A stretch of DNA of 19,061 nt from an uncultured Collinsella sp. Its GTDB lineage: Bacteria; Actinomycetota; Coriobacteriia; Coriobacteriales; Coriobacteriaceae. The notes beneath the pieces were generated by a model that saw only the letters and a list, made by a program, of their open reading frames with translations, had not been told where the DNA came from and did not search any database. Positions 1 to 9,534 of this stretch are shown here, one piece after another (the stretch's first letter is position 1; every line of letters starts with the position of its first letter). The DNA lies in contig URBB01000030.1 of NCBI GenBank assembly GCA_900545835.1, forward strand, positions 1 through 19,061, given 5' to 3'. A program made the translations under genes and the position numbers.

Positions 1-1654
<1,654 letters not shown>

Positions 1655-1924
1655 ATGTTGTTGTTCCTTATCTGCACGCGCTATGGGCACGGCATGCGGC
1701 CGCGCGGGCGTGCTTGGTAGTGCGCTAATACATACAAAAACGGGTGCGCACAGAGAGGACGTTGCTCAGCACGCTGGCGATCGCTTTGGCAGCCCTATCA
1801 CGCGCCGTCCAGACGCAGCAGCTCTAAGCGATGGAGCAGATTCGCCGCGGGTTAGTATACCCGTACTCCGTATGCCCCCACGTAAATCACAGATGACGAG
1901 GCGGACGAGGTGGGCCCGGCTGAT

Positions 1925-1983
1925 TGTCTCAATCTGTAACAGTTAACGAGTAAAATCGGCCCTAATTGTTATAGATCAAGACA
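1925..1983. repeat. 59-bp palindromic repeat, copy 1
   Basis: The left arm TGTCTCAATCTGTAACA (1925-1941) faces the right arm TGTTATAGATCAAGACA (1967-1983) across a 25-bp centre with an AT-rich middle. The right arm differs from the exact complement at two positions. This single copy lies between divergent genes, so it cannot serve as a terminator for either of them. Confidence 0.85.
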
Positions 1984-2048
1984 GAGGGGAATTTCCGTCC
2001 AGTCCAAACCAAATCTCTCAGTCTTCCTGCAATTTTGAACATGTGGCC

Positions 2049-2054
2049 TATAAT
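2049..2054 (+). promoter_or_regulatory. Candidate -10 box for the FHA gene
   Basis: A consensus TATAAT lies about 108 bp upstream of the GTG start of the FHA gene in an AT-richer stretch. No good -35 hexamer sits 16-18 bp upstream, so this is a weak prediction based on one box. Confidence 0.35.
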
Positions 2055-2161
2055 GTTGCTTTGGTTACGCTATATATTGCGCAGCCATTTGATACGTCGC
2101 CCACCGGGGGCCATTAATTCCTATCGCCATATTGGCTAGGAAGCAATCAAAGGAGGTATCC

Positions 2162-3124
2162 GTGACAGCAGAGACGCCTTGCTCGGTCCTCTATAACGAT
2201 ATTCGCTCGTTCGGCGGTCTTAAACATCTCGAGATCGCCCGAATGCTCATCAATGGAAACTCTTATCTCGGCAGTACCCTGCTCGAGAAATGCTCTTCCA
2301 ACCGCTCGTATCTCACCCGTTACATCGTCCATCGCAAGCCTGACCAGTGCGCGCCCTCCATCTACAGCGACTTTACCGTCACCACGCTCAACCTTTCCGC
2401 GGCAATCTGCAGCAAGCTCGGCGGCGGCGAGTCCGCCTATCGGGCAATCGCCGAGCACTATCGCGGTCCGGCCGCCAACGAAATGATGTCGGCTCTCGCC
2501 AGCTACAAGCTGGACAGCCGCCTATATGCAAATGCCCTCAATCGCATCGACAACTTTGACGGCAATGCCGTGCGCGAGAAAAGCACGCTTTACCTTATGC
2601 TCTTTGTGGCAACGGGGGCGCTCGCCGATCCCGTTCAGGGCGTGGCCACCGTCGAGCGCTTTTGCGACAGCAAGACGGGCGGGCACTTTGGCACCACCGA
2701 AACTACCGTCGGACGTGGCTTTATGGGCAGCCTGGAGCAGCCGCACGCCGTCGCCCCCAACCTCGGTCTGCTCAGGACACATGCCGACAACTGCATCGAT
2801 ATGCAAATCCATCCCCTCACACGCGATCCGCGCGGCACCGTGATTGGTTCTTTGCCCAAAACCTCGCCCAGCATCACCGATGTGGGCGCCGACGCCTCGC
2901 GCGAGCATCTTCGCATTTGGCTTGAGGGTGAGCACTGGTACGCCCAGGGCCTTGGGTCGACCAACGGCACAGTGCTCGAATCGGGCGCGGGTGACGGCGA
3001 TATTGTGATTGAGCCGCCGCGCGACCAACGCGAGCCTGGCAAGATCTATCCCCCAGTGGAAATCGAAAACAGCGACAGGCTCCATCTGGGTCTCTACACG
3101 ACATTCCTTATCATTGTGGACTAG
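2162..3124 (+). CDS. FHA-domain protein, likely partner of the downstream Ser/Thr kinase
   Basis: This is a 320-residue cytoplasmic protein with no signal peptide or membrane segment. The C-terminal 80 or so residues form a forkhead-associated domain, which binds phosphothreonine peptides. It shows the canonical SREH (246-249) and GSTNGT (265-270) motifs, followed by a closing Leu/Gly beta-strand pattern. The N-terminal 220 residues contain several Cys and mixed helix and strand, and I do not recognise them. I chose the GTG at 2162 because a perfect AAAGGAGG ends 5 bp upstream; an in-frame TTG at 2132 has no such site. A strong terminator follows at once. The Ser/Thr kinase starts about 170 bp downstream on the same strand, and FHA proteins are commonly kinase substrates or readers, so a functional pair is likely (inference). 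Confidence 0.85.
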   Translation: MTAETPCSVLYNDIRSFGGLKHLEIARMLINGNSYLGSTLLEKCSSNRSYLTRYIVHRKPDQCAPSIYSDFTVTTLNLSAAICSKLGGGESAYRAIAEHYRGPAANEMMSALASYKLDSRLYANALNRIDNFDGNAVREKSTLYLMLFVATGALADPVQGVATVERFCDSKTGGHFGTTETTVGRGFMGSLEQPHAVAPNLGLLRTHADNCIDMQIHPLTRDPRGTVIGSLPKTSPSITDVGADASREHLRIWLEGEHWYAQGLGSTNGTVLESGAGDGDIVIEPPRDQREPGKIYPPVEIENSDRLHLGLYTTFLIIVD

Positions 3125-3126
3125 CG

Positions 3127-3164
3127 CGGACGGCGATCGGAAGACGGTCGCCGTCCGTCTTTCG
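3127..3164 (+). terminator. Rho-independent terminator after the FHA gene
   Basis: The arms CGGACGGCGA (3127-3136) and TCGCCGTCCG (3148-3157) make a perfect 10-bp GC-rich stem. A T-rich run (TCTTTCGTCTT) follows. The hairpin starts 3 bp after the FHA stop codon, so the kinase gene probably has its own promoter. Confidence 0.8.
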
Positions 3165-3202
3165 TCTTCTACCTTCTGCGTCGTAAACGACAATGCTCAG
3201 CG

Positions 3203-3263
3203 GTATACGTGGGCAGTGCGGCTATCATGGTACTTTACCGATATCCGCACTGCTCGCGTATAC
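3203..3263 (+). promoter_or_regulatory. Long inverted repeat upstream of the kinase gene
   Basis: The left arm is GTATACG (3203-3209) plus GCAGTGCGG (3213-3221). The right arm is CCGCACTGC (3245-3253) plus CGTATAC (3257-3263). Both blocks match perfectly, and the two 3-nt joints could pair with G-U wobbles in RNA, giving a 19-bp stem with a 23-nt loop. It ends 32 bp before the kinase ATG and has no T-run, so it is more likely an operator or leader structure than a terminator. The sequence differs from the 59-bp repeat family, though the size is similar. Confidence 0.5.
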
Positions 3264-3295
3264 GTGCGGCAACCCATGCCAGACAAAGGAACGCC

Positions 3296-5379
3296 ATGGA
3301 TACTACCGATAGCGCCTATGGCGACAAACTCATCCGTCTCGATACGTTCGATACCGCCGTGGCGGTCGACCCCAGCGCCGAGGACGACGCCAAACGTCGG
3401 TTTATGACGCTTATTCTCCAGACGGCCCACCGCAACAACGGCAACATCGGGCACGTGCTGCGCGCGACCAACACGAGCGGCGAGGTCTTTGCCGTCAAGC
3501 TGCTCAAGGACAACGCTATCCTTTCCGGCCAAGCCCCGACCGCTCCGCCGAGCAATCGGCAGCGCACCTGGCCAGCACCGCCGCGCTGTTCGAGGAGTAC
3601 CGTCATCTGTGTACCGTCTCGAACCTGCGCGGATTTCCGCGCGTCTATGGCTACGGATCGTGCGAGGATGACCCTCTCATCCTCATGGAGTGGGTCGAGG
3701 GCACCTCGCTCAAGCAGGCGCTGCCCCTGCTTCCGCACGACGCCTCGGGCGGGCTGACCACCCAGATGGTCGCCGCCGTCGGAAACGCCGTGCTTCGTGC
3801 GCTCTTGATGACCCAAGGCCTCGTGAATCCGGTCATCCATCGCGACCTGTCGCCTGCCAATATCATGTTCCGCACCACCAGCCGAACGCTCGAGCAGCAG
3901 ATTGCTGATTGTTCCTTTGACCCCTGCCTCATCGACATGGGCTCCGCGACCATGGCTCTCGGCGACGACACGATCACCCGACGCGCCGACATCTGGCGCT
4001 TTGCCACGCCCGCATACGCCGCGCCCGAGATGCTCACGCAGGATATCGAAGGCATCGCGGCCCTTCGCCGTTCGCCGGCAATCGACGTCTATGCGCTTTC
4101 GAGCATTCTGTACCAGCTCTACAGCGGTCGCAAACCGTTTGACTTTGAGTCGACGGACGCCGCTGCAACCGGCTCGTTCTATCTCGTAAAGACCAAGACC
4201 AAGCCGGCACCGCTCGAGCCGCGCTGCGAGGGCGATGAAGCGCTCGTCCAAATCATCATGAAGGGTCTCTCAGTCGAGCAGTGCGATCGTCCCACCGAGC
4301 AGCAGATGCTCGAGGTGCTCTTGGCATACCTCACCGATGCCGAATCCGAGGGCCGCGAAGGCACAGGAGACGAGGCCGCGATTGACATCGACTCCGGTAC
4401 GCACCTTAAGGTCGACGTCGCCGGCGAGCGCGCGCGAGAGATCCTGGAGCAGGCCCGGAACGATGCCATGACCCGCCGTCGCTTTATTATCGGCGGCGTC
4501 GCTGCAGTCGTTGCGGGGCTCGGCGTCATTGGCGCGGCAACCCATGGCTTTGGCATCCCCGACTACCTCGATGGCATCCGCGGTTCACTTGACGACTACA
4601 CCTGGGATCAGCTGCAGGAGATTTCGCTCAAGATTAAGGCCGCCGAGACCCGTAGCGAGGCACGCGAGATTGCCAAGCGCTATCACCTGCTCGATGACAA
4701 CGGGCATATCCCCTATCCATGCACCAAGCGCGTCACGCTCACCAACGGGCTGCAGGTTGGCGCGCAGCTTGTGGGTATCCGCCACGACGAGCTTCTAGAC
4801 GGTACGGGCAAGGCCGGGCTGACGTTTATGTTCGACGCGGGTATTGCCGAGCGCAACGCTGCAGCTGAACCGCCGAGCGCCGGCTGGGCAGATTGCGAGC
4901 TGCGGGAATGGCTCAACGGCGACGGCCTTAAGCTGCTACCCAACGAGTTGCGCGCGCTCATTAAAGGGGTCAAGAAGGTCTCGAACAATGTGGGCGCCGC
5001 CAACAGTGCATCGTGTCTGAGCGAGTTGCCCGCAACCCTTTGGCTGCCCGCCATGGTCGAGCTGTGCGGTACGCAACCGCCCGATTCGTTTGCCAAGGAC
5101 TATCACTACCTGGCAGACATCTACAACAGCGAGGGCAAGGAGTACCAACTCTTCCGCGAGCTCAAGGTGAGCCCGTATTCCACGAACGAGACGATGGTCC
5201 GTCAGTGGAAGGGCAAGGACACCTGCTGGTGGGAGCGCACGGTGAGCCCCGACTCATCGGAGACCGAAGGCACGCTCTACATAAACCGTGTGGGCCACGA
5301 CGGCGACGCCTTTACGTACGCAACGCCTGCGGACAAGCCAAACAAACGAACCTGCGTGATCCCCGGATTCTGCATCTAG
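3296..5379 (+). CDS. Membrane-anchored Ser/Thr protein kinase with DUF6273-like outer domain, frameshifted
   Basis: This is a Hanks-type kinase of about 694 residues if one base is restored. The start is ATG 3296 with AAAGGA 5 bp upstream. The N-lobe, with lysine motif AVKLL (K68), reads in one frame to about 3534. From about 3538 the protein continues in another frame with the hinge (LILMEWVEG), catalytic loop HRDLSPAN (H182-D184), metal-binding DMG in place of DFG (D214) and a TPAYAAPE activation-segment end. Residues 397-417 form one membrane segment preceded by TRRRF. The remaining 275 or so residues should lie outside the membrane. They resemble DUF6273 (WADCELREWLN, LPNELRALI, LPATLWLPAMVEL), a likely sensor module. 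Key catalytic residues are intact, so the break at about 3531-3537 is either an assembly error or a recent inactivation. As the sequence stands, the first frame stops at 3757. Confidence 0.85.
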
Positions 5380-5420
5380 GCGGCGGGCGTCTTGCCGTGA
5401 TGGGACCCCTTTCCGGCAAT

Positions 5421-5479
5421 TGTCTTGATCTGTAACACTAGCTCGGCAGACACAGGTCTAGATGTTACAGAACGAGATG
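5421..5479. repeat. 59-bp palindromic repeat, copy 2
   Basis: The left arm is TGTCTTGATCTGTAACA (5421-5437) and the right arm TGTTACAGAACGAGATG (5463-5479), with a 25-bp centre between. The arms carry the TTGAT and GAACG variants, which do not complement each other fully. This is the first unit of a three-copy array. Confidence 0.85.
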
Positions 5480-5500
5480 TTAGTTTTCGGCCGATTTCTA

Positions 5501-5559
5501 TGTCTTGATCTGTAACAGTTAGAGGTCATATTTCCCGCCAGATGTTACAGATTGAGACA
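5501..5559. repeat. 59-bp palindromic repeat, copy 3
   Basis: The left arm is TGTCTTGATCTGTAACA (5501-5517) and the right arm TGTTACAGATTGAGACA (5543-5559). It starts exactly 80 bp after copy 2, separated from it by a 21-bp linker. Confidence 0.88.
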
Positions 5560-5580
5560 TTAAGTTTCCTGCCAACTGTT

Positions 5581-5639
5581 TGTCTTGATCTGTAACAAAT
5601 ACCCGGCAAAACGGGGTCTAGCTGTTACAGAACGAGACA
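5581..5639. repeat. 59-bp palindromic repeat, copy 4
   Basis: The left arm is TGTCTTGATCTGTAACA (5581-5597) and the right arm TGTTACAGAACGAGACA (5623-5639). It starts exactly 80 bp after copy 3, separated from it by a 21-bp linker. Confidence 0.88.
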
Positions 5640-5701
5640 TTAGCTTGCCAAGAACTTCGACTCATAAATGTGACTCAAGTGTGTCGACATTTCCTTGCCA
5701 A

Positions 5702-5713
5702 TGTTGCGCAACA
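5702..5713. promoter_or_regulatory. Perfect 12-bp palindrome upstream of the surface-protein gene
   Basis: TGTTGCGCAACA is a perfect palindrome 67 bp upstream of the surface-protein ATG. It could be a dimeric regulator's operator. No promoter boxes around it are clear enough to fix its position relative to transcription. Confidence 0.3.
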
Positions 5714-5779
5714 GGAACCCTTTCGGCGGTTGTAACGTACGAATTGTCATAGGTACCCCTTCAACGATTGGGAGAAGAA

Positions 5780-8700
5780 ATGGCAAAGTACGCACCTAAA
5801 CACTTGGAAGTCTCAGGCGGCGCCGAGTCTCGCCCCACATTCTCGGGCCATAAGGCAACACGACTCGCCATCACCGCGGCAACCACCATCGCTATGACTG
5901 GCTCGTCGCTGCTCGCGCCGTTCTCGGCATTTGCCAACGATGTGAGTGATACCACGGCACAGGACGCGATCATGTCCCCGCTTGCCGTCCGCGCCGGCGA
6001 GGCGGCAGGCTCCGCAGTAAAGGCAAACGCCCAGAAGATTGCCGACTTGCAGGCCGCAATCGACGCCGCAAAGGCCGCCGAGGCAGACGCCAAATCCGAC
6101 TACGACACGGCGGCTGCCCCCTATACCGAAAAGCAGGTGGCACGCGACAACGCCCAGACCGCCTACGACGCCTCCGTCTCCGATAATTCGCAGGCAGAAG
6201 CCGCCGCGCGTGCCGAATACGCCCGTCAGCTCGACGAAAGCGTCAAGGCGGCTGACAGCGCCAGCGCCACGCTGAAGGATGCCCGGAGCAAGCTCGATGC
6301 TGCCAAGGCCGATGCCGAGAGCAAGGCAAAGGCACTCGACTCCGCAAAGCAGTCGGCAGCCGATGCGCAGGCCAAGCTCGAGGCAGCCCAGAAGGCAGCC
6401 GCCAACGCAACGCCGGAGGAAATCAAGGTCGCCGAGCAGGCTGCCGCAGATGCGCAGGCCGCTCTGAACCAAGCAAAGGCTGCGAAGGCCGCTGCCGATT
6501 CCGCGCTCGCCGATGCCCAACAGGCTCAGAGCGCCGCGCAGAGTGCTTACGACGAGGCGGCAGGCACGCTGGCTTCCGCTCAGCAGGAAAAGACCGCCGC
6601 GGATGGTAAGGCGGCTGAGGCACAGGCGGCATACGACAGCGTACAAGCCGATTTGGCGGCCGCAAAGGCAGGCGCCGCTGGCCCGGAGTATGATGCCGCT
6701 CAGGCAAAGGTCGATGCTGCCCAAAGCGCACTCGACCAGGCGAAGCAGCAGCAGGCGGCTGCCGAAGCAGGCCTTTCTCAGGCAAATAGCGACGTTGCAT
6801 CCAAGCAGGACGCCCTCACCGGTGCCGAAAGCGAGCTCGAAGCCAAGAAGCAGACAGTCGCAGCAGCCGAAAATGATGTAACGGCAGCCCAAGCGAAAGC
6901 CGATGCGGCGCAATCGGAGTTGACCTCGGCAAAGCAGGCACATGCTGCCGAACTGGAGAAGGCAAAGGCCGCTCAGAAACAAGTCGACCAAGCAAAAGCC
7001 GAGAAGGAGCAGGCAGACAAGGCACTCGAAACTGCCAAGGCAAACCAGGCGGCCGCCGATCAAGCCGTTATCGATGCACAGAAAGCATACGATACGTGCA
7101 AGACGGCAACCGATAAGGCAACGACGGCGGAGGCGCAGAGCGTCATCGGCTTCTACCAGTCCATCGGTGCCAACGACGCTGCAAACATCATCTATAAGCA
7201 GAGCGACTTAAACCCGACGACCATCGGCGATAAAAAGGACGGCACGTCACTCGACAACGCCAAGCTTTCGTTTGGCAAGCTACGCGAGATTAATGAATAT
7301 CGCAAAAGCGTCGGCCTTAGCGAGCTTAAGGTGACGGCCGAGCAAATGGCAATCGCTCAATCCGACTCCAATTACTCTGACAAAACGCTAGGCCACTCAG
7401 ATTACGCCGGTTTTGAAAATGCCGCTTGGAACTTCAGTACCAAAGAAAACATCGCGCACCAATGGGTCGATGATGAAAAGAAAATATTTGACGAAGCTGC
7501 AGCGAAAGACGGCCTTGGCGAAATTGCCCCCAAAGATGCTTGGGATACTTTCTGGAGCCACGGCACCGAATTCGGAAAGCAAGAGGTGGGCTTTGGCACC
7601 GTCGGCCACTATTTGAATATCGTACAGCCTGACGCCAAAACCATGGGATACGGCATCAACTCGCGCGGAACCCTTTTTCCGTATGTATTCGTGTTGGAGA
7701 TCGACAACAATTACGGTTCGCACGAGAAAGAATACTCAATCGATGAACTCGAGAGTCTCTTCGATCAGTATCAGCTGAGTCTTTCCAAAGCCAGCGAAAA
7801 ACTCGCCGCCGCAAAGACGGACCTTGAGCAAAAGCGCAGCGCAGCGGCATCGAAAGCCGATGCCGTAAAGGTAGCAGAGACCCTCGTCGCTCAAAAGCAA
7901 GAAGGCGTTGATACCGCGAACAGCAACCTTGCCACCGAAAATGGCAACGTGGCCGATGCCGCTGCCACGGTCGCTCAGGCAGAGCAGAAGCTCGCCGAAG
8001 CAAACGGAAAAGTTGCCGAAGCCGAAGACCAAGTCAAGGCCGCCCAAAGCAACATGGCGTCCGCAGAGCAGGTCGTCAACCAGAAGCGTGCCGAGCTTAA
8101 GGCATCGCAAGAGCAAGCCGCTCAGAGTCAGAAGAAGGTTGATGACGCCAAGGCAGAGGCTCTCGTAAAGCAGCAGACTCTGCAAGATGCAAAGAAGGAA
8201 CTTGCCAAGTATTCGGCCGATGTTGCTGCGGCTCAGGAGAAGGCTGATAAGGCTCACCAAACGCTTGATGAAGCCTTAGTCGCTCAGGCATCTGCCCAGA
8301 GTGCTCTCGAAAAGGCGGAGCGCGACGAGGCGGCCAAGAAGCAGGCCCTCGACGCCGCGAAGGACAACGCCGAGGCCAAGGCGGCGACCGCGGAGCACGC
8401 CGCAGGCGATTTGACCGCAGCGGAAAACGACTTTGCCTCAAAGAAGGCCCATGCCGACGCCCTGAGTAACGCGGCCAACAATCTTGCCACCGCCGAGGCG
8501 GCCAAGAAGGAGGCCGACGCAGCAGTTACCGAGGCCGGAGTCGCCCTTGGTGCGGCAAATGATGCCATCGCGAACGCCGAGCAGGCGATCGAGAATTCTC
8601 AGGCCGCATCGGATGCCGCTGTCGCTACCCTCGGAAAGCTCAAGTCCATCAACGTCGAAAACGGCATTGCTACTGGCTCTGACGCAAACGCGAATGATAC

Positions 8701-9115
8701 GCTCAATGCCCTCTTTGCCAAGTGCGTCGCCGCCAAGCAGGCAGAACATAACGCAAAGGCCGCACTTGATGCCGCTCAGGCAGACCTTGATGCTGCGACG
8801 CCCGCCTACACCGCAGCGCTCAATGCCTACAACGAGGCGAAGGCAAAACGCGTAGCCGCCGAGCAAGCCCTGAAGGACGAGATCGCCCGCCAGGAGCAAG
8901 AGGCAGCGAAGGCCGAGCAGGCCAAGATCACGCAGGCTGCCGCTAAGCCGGCCGTTGGAAAGCCGTCTACCGGCAACGCCAAGACGGCCGCCAACTCGGC
9001 ACTTCCCACCACAGGCGACAATGCTGCGCTCACCGGTGAGACGTTTGTCATCGGAGGTGCCGTGCTCGTAGCCGCCGGCGTCTTCCTGACTGACAAGAAG
9101 CGTCGTCAGGAGTAA
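5780..9115 (+). CDS. LPXTG-anchored surface protein: coiled-coil stalks flanking a CAP/SCP domain
   Basis: This is an 1111-residue secreted cell-wall protein. ATG 5780 follows GGGAGAAG; a TTG at 5768 lies inside that ribosome-binding site and was not used. The signal peptide is long, with a hydrophobic stretch at about 28-49 and likely cleavage at AFA/ND (after 52). Residues of about 70-450 are Ala/Lys/Gln/Asp-rich with heptad-like spacing and read as coiled coil. Residues of about 490-650 match a CAP (SCP/PR-1) domain: NEYRKSVGL, GHSD (H539), ENIA (E556), GHYLNIV (H610). A second coiled coil spans about 660-1060. The C-terminus is a sortase signal: LPTTG (1075-1079), a hydrophobic helix and KKRRQE. 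Similar architectures occur in adhesins where two helices pair into a stalk presenting a head domain; that geometry is inference here. No sortase gene is in the window. A terminator follows. Confidence 0.92.
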   Translation: MAKYAPKHLEVSGGAESRPTFSGHKATRLAITAATTIAMTGSSLLAPFSAFANDVSDTTAQDAIMSPLAVRAGEAAGSAVKANAQKIADLQAAIDAAKAAEADAKSDYDTAAAPYTEKQVARDNAQTAYDASVSDNSQAEAAARAEYARQLDESVKAADSASATLKDARSKLDAAKADAESKAKALDSAKQSAADAQAKLEAAQKAAANATPEEIKVAEQAAADAQAALNQAKAAKAAADSALADAQQAQSAAQSAYDEAAGTLASAQQEKTAADGKAAEAQAAYDSVQADLAAAKAGAAGPEYDAAQAKVDAAQSALDQAKQQQAAAEAGLSQANSDVASKQDALTGAESELEAKKQTVAAAENDVTAAQAKADAAQSELTSAKQAHAAELEKAKAAQKQVDQAKAEKEQADKALETAKANQAAADQAVIDAQKAYDTCKTATDKATTAEAQSVIGFYQSIGANDAANIIYKQSDLNPTTIGDKKDGTSLDNAKLSFGKLREINEYRKSVGLSELKVTAEQMAIAQSDSNYSDKTLGHSDYAGFENAAWNFSTKENIAHQWVDDEKKIFDEAAAKDGLGEIAPKDAWDTFWSHGTEFGKQEVGFGTVGHYLNIVQPDAKTMGYGINSRGTLFPYVFVLEIDNNYGSHEKEYSIDELESLFDQYQLSLSKASEKLAAAKTDLEQKRSAAASKADAVKVAETLVAQKQEGVDTANSNLATENGNVADAAATVAQAEQKLAEANGKVAEAEDQVKAAQSNMASAEQVVNQKRAELKASQEQAAQSQKKVDDAKAEALVKQQTLQDAKKELAKYSADVAAAQEKADKAHQTLDEALVAQASAQSALEKAERDEAAKKQALDAAKDNAEAKAATAEHAAGDLTAAENDFASKKAHADALSNAANNLATAEAAKKEADAAVTEAGVALGAANDAIANAEQAIENSQAASDAAVATLGKLKSINVENGIATGSDANANDTLNALFAKCVAAKQAEHNAKAALDAAQADLDAATPAYTAALNAYNEAKAKRVAAEQALKDEIARQEQEAAKAEQAKITQAAAKPAVGKPSTGNAKTAANSALPTTGDNAALTGETFVIGGAVLVAAGVFLTDKKRRQE

Positions 9116-9174
9116 GGATTTCGGGAGGACGGCTTCTCCCCCCTCCCACCGTTTCACAAACCCCGCCTGACATG

Positions 9175-9211
9175 CGCCGGGACGTCCACCACACGGGCGC
9201 CCCGGCGTTTT
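9175..9211 (+). terminator. Rho-independent terminator after the surface-protein gene
   Basis: The arms CGCCGGG (9175-9181) and CCCGGCG (9201-9207) are perfectly complementary. TTTT follows (9208-9211). It lies 60 bp past the stop codon. Confidence 0.7.
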
Positions 9212-9243
9212 ACGTTGTATGGCCGGGGCATCTGCTCCGAGAT

Positions 9244-9302
9244 TGTCTCGACCTGTAACATCTAGGTCCCAAATATCGGTCTTACTGTTACAGATCGAGA
9301 TG
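9244..9302. repeat. 59-bp palindromic repeat, copy 5
   Basis: The left arm is TGTCTCGACCTGTAACA (9244-9260) and the right arm TGTTACAGATCGAGATG (9286-9302). The centre is 25 bp and contains CTAGG near one side and CGGTC near the other. Confidence 0.83.
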
Positions 9303-9324
9303 ATTGGACTGCCACTCAACAGTT

Positions 9325-9383
9325 CGTCTAAATCTGTAACAGCTATGGTTCAAAAACCGGTCCAGATGTTACAGATTAAGATG
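9325..9383. repeat. 59-bp palindromic repeat, copy 6
   Basis: The left arm is CGTCTAAATCTGTAACA (9325-9341) and the right arm TGTTACAGATTAAGATG (9367-9383). It starts 81 bp after copy 5. It is the most diverged left arm, but length and spacing are kept. Confidence 0.8.
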
Positions 9384-9459
9384 TTTGGTTGGAACGGGCC
9401 ATCGGCCAACTAACTACCCTCATCTGTAGCGAGATGTCATACATTTCTTTCTGTACTAG

Positions 9460-9476
9460 ACACCCCCAGGGGGTAT
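9460..9476. promoter_or_regulatory. CsoR-type copper operator upstream of copA
   Basis: ACACCCCCAGGGGGTAT is a C-tract/G-tract inverted repeat (5+5 with one centre base, flanked by AYA and TRT). This is the pattern known for CsoR-family operators. It sits directly upstream of a -10 box and 59 bp before copA. A csoR gene lies three genes on, so CsoR repression released by Cu(I) is the natural reading. Confidence 0.75.
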
Positions 9477-9481
9477 GGGTG

Positions 9482-9487
9482 TATAGT
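9482..9487 (+). promoter_or_regulatory. Candidate -10 box of the copA promoter
   Basis: TATAGT lies 5 bp after the CsoR-type operator and about 48 bp before the copA ATG. The matching -35 region would overlap the operator, which fits repression by occlusion. The -35 hexamer itself is weak. Confidence 0.45.
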
Positions 9488-9534
9488 ATCGGCGGGTTAA
9501 CAATTCCAACACCGAACTACAGAAAGGAGAAGCC

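Larger units (their letters stand above)
1655..2161. other. Divergent intergenic region (helicase / FHA gene)
   Basis: This 507-bp non-coding gap separates two divergent genes. It holds one copy of the 59-bp palindromic repeat (1925-1983), a plus-strand TATAAT box (2049-2054) and, on the minus strand, a TATACT hexamer (complement of 1854-1859). That hexamer could be the -10 of the helicase promoter and would give a leader of roughly 190 nt. Long leaders are common for cold-shock-type DEAD-box helicases, but no -35 box is convincing. Plus-strand open frames here lack family resemblance and a good ribosome-binding site. Confidence 0.6.
5380..5779. other. Intergenic region with a three-copy palindrome array
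   Basis: This 400-bp gap between the kinase and the surface-protein gene contains three 59-bp palindromes at an exact 80-bp period, then about 140 bp of upstream sequence for the surface protein. Within that, TGTTGCGCAACA (5702-5713) is a perfect 12-bp palindrome. I see no clear T-tailed terminator behind the kinase and no convincing -35/-10 pair. No plausible gene lies here. Confidence 0.6.
9116..9534. other. Intergenic region: terminator, two palindromic repeats, copper promoter
   Basis: This 419-bp gap holds the terminator of the surface-protein gene (9175-9211), two 59-bp palindromes 81 bp apart (9244-9302 and 9325-9383), then the CsoR-type operator and -10 box of copA. No plausible gene lies here. 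Confidence 0.7.

Noticed and set aside
2132..2161. Upstream TTG start for the FHA protein
   Set aside because: It would place the perfect AAAGGAGG inside the coding region; GTG 2162 is spaced correctly behind it.
5421..5639. CRISPR array
   Set aside because: The repeats alternate in orientation, are only 17 bp, come in at most three units per cluster, and no cas genes are present.
5813..7063. Minus-strand open frame of 416 codons rich in Cys, Leu and Gly
   Set aside because: It is the antisense of the Ala-rich coiled coil, with no ribosome-binding site or domain.
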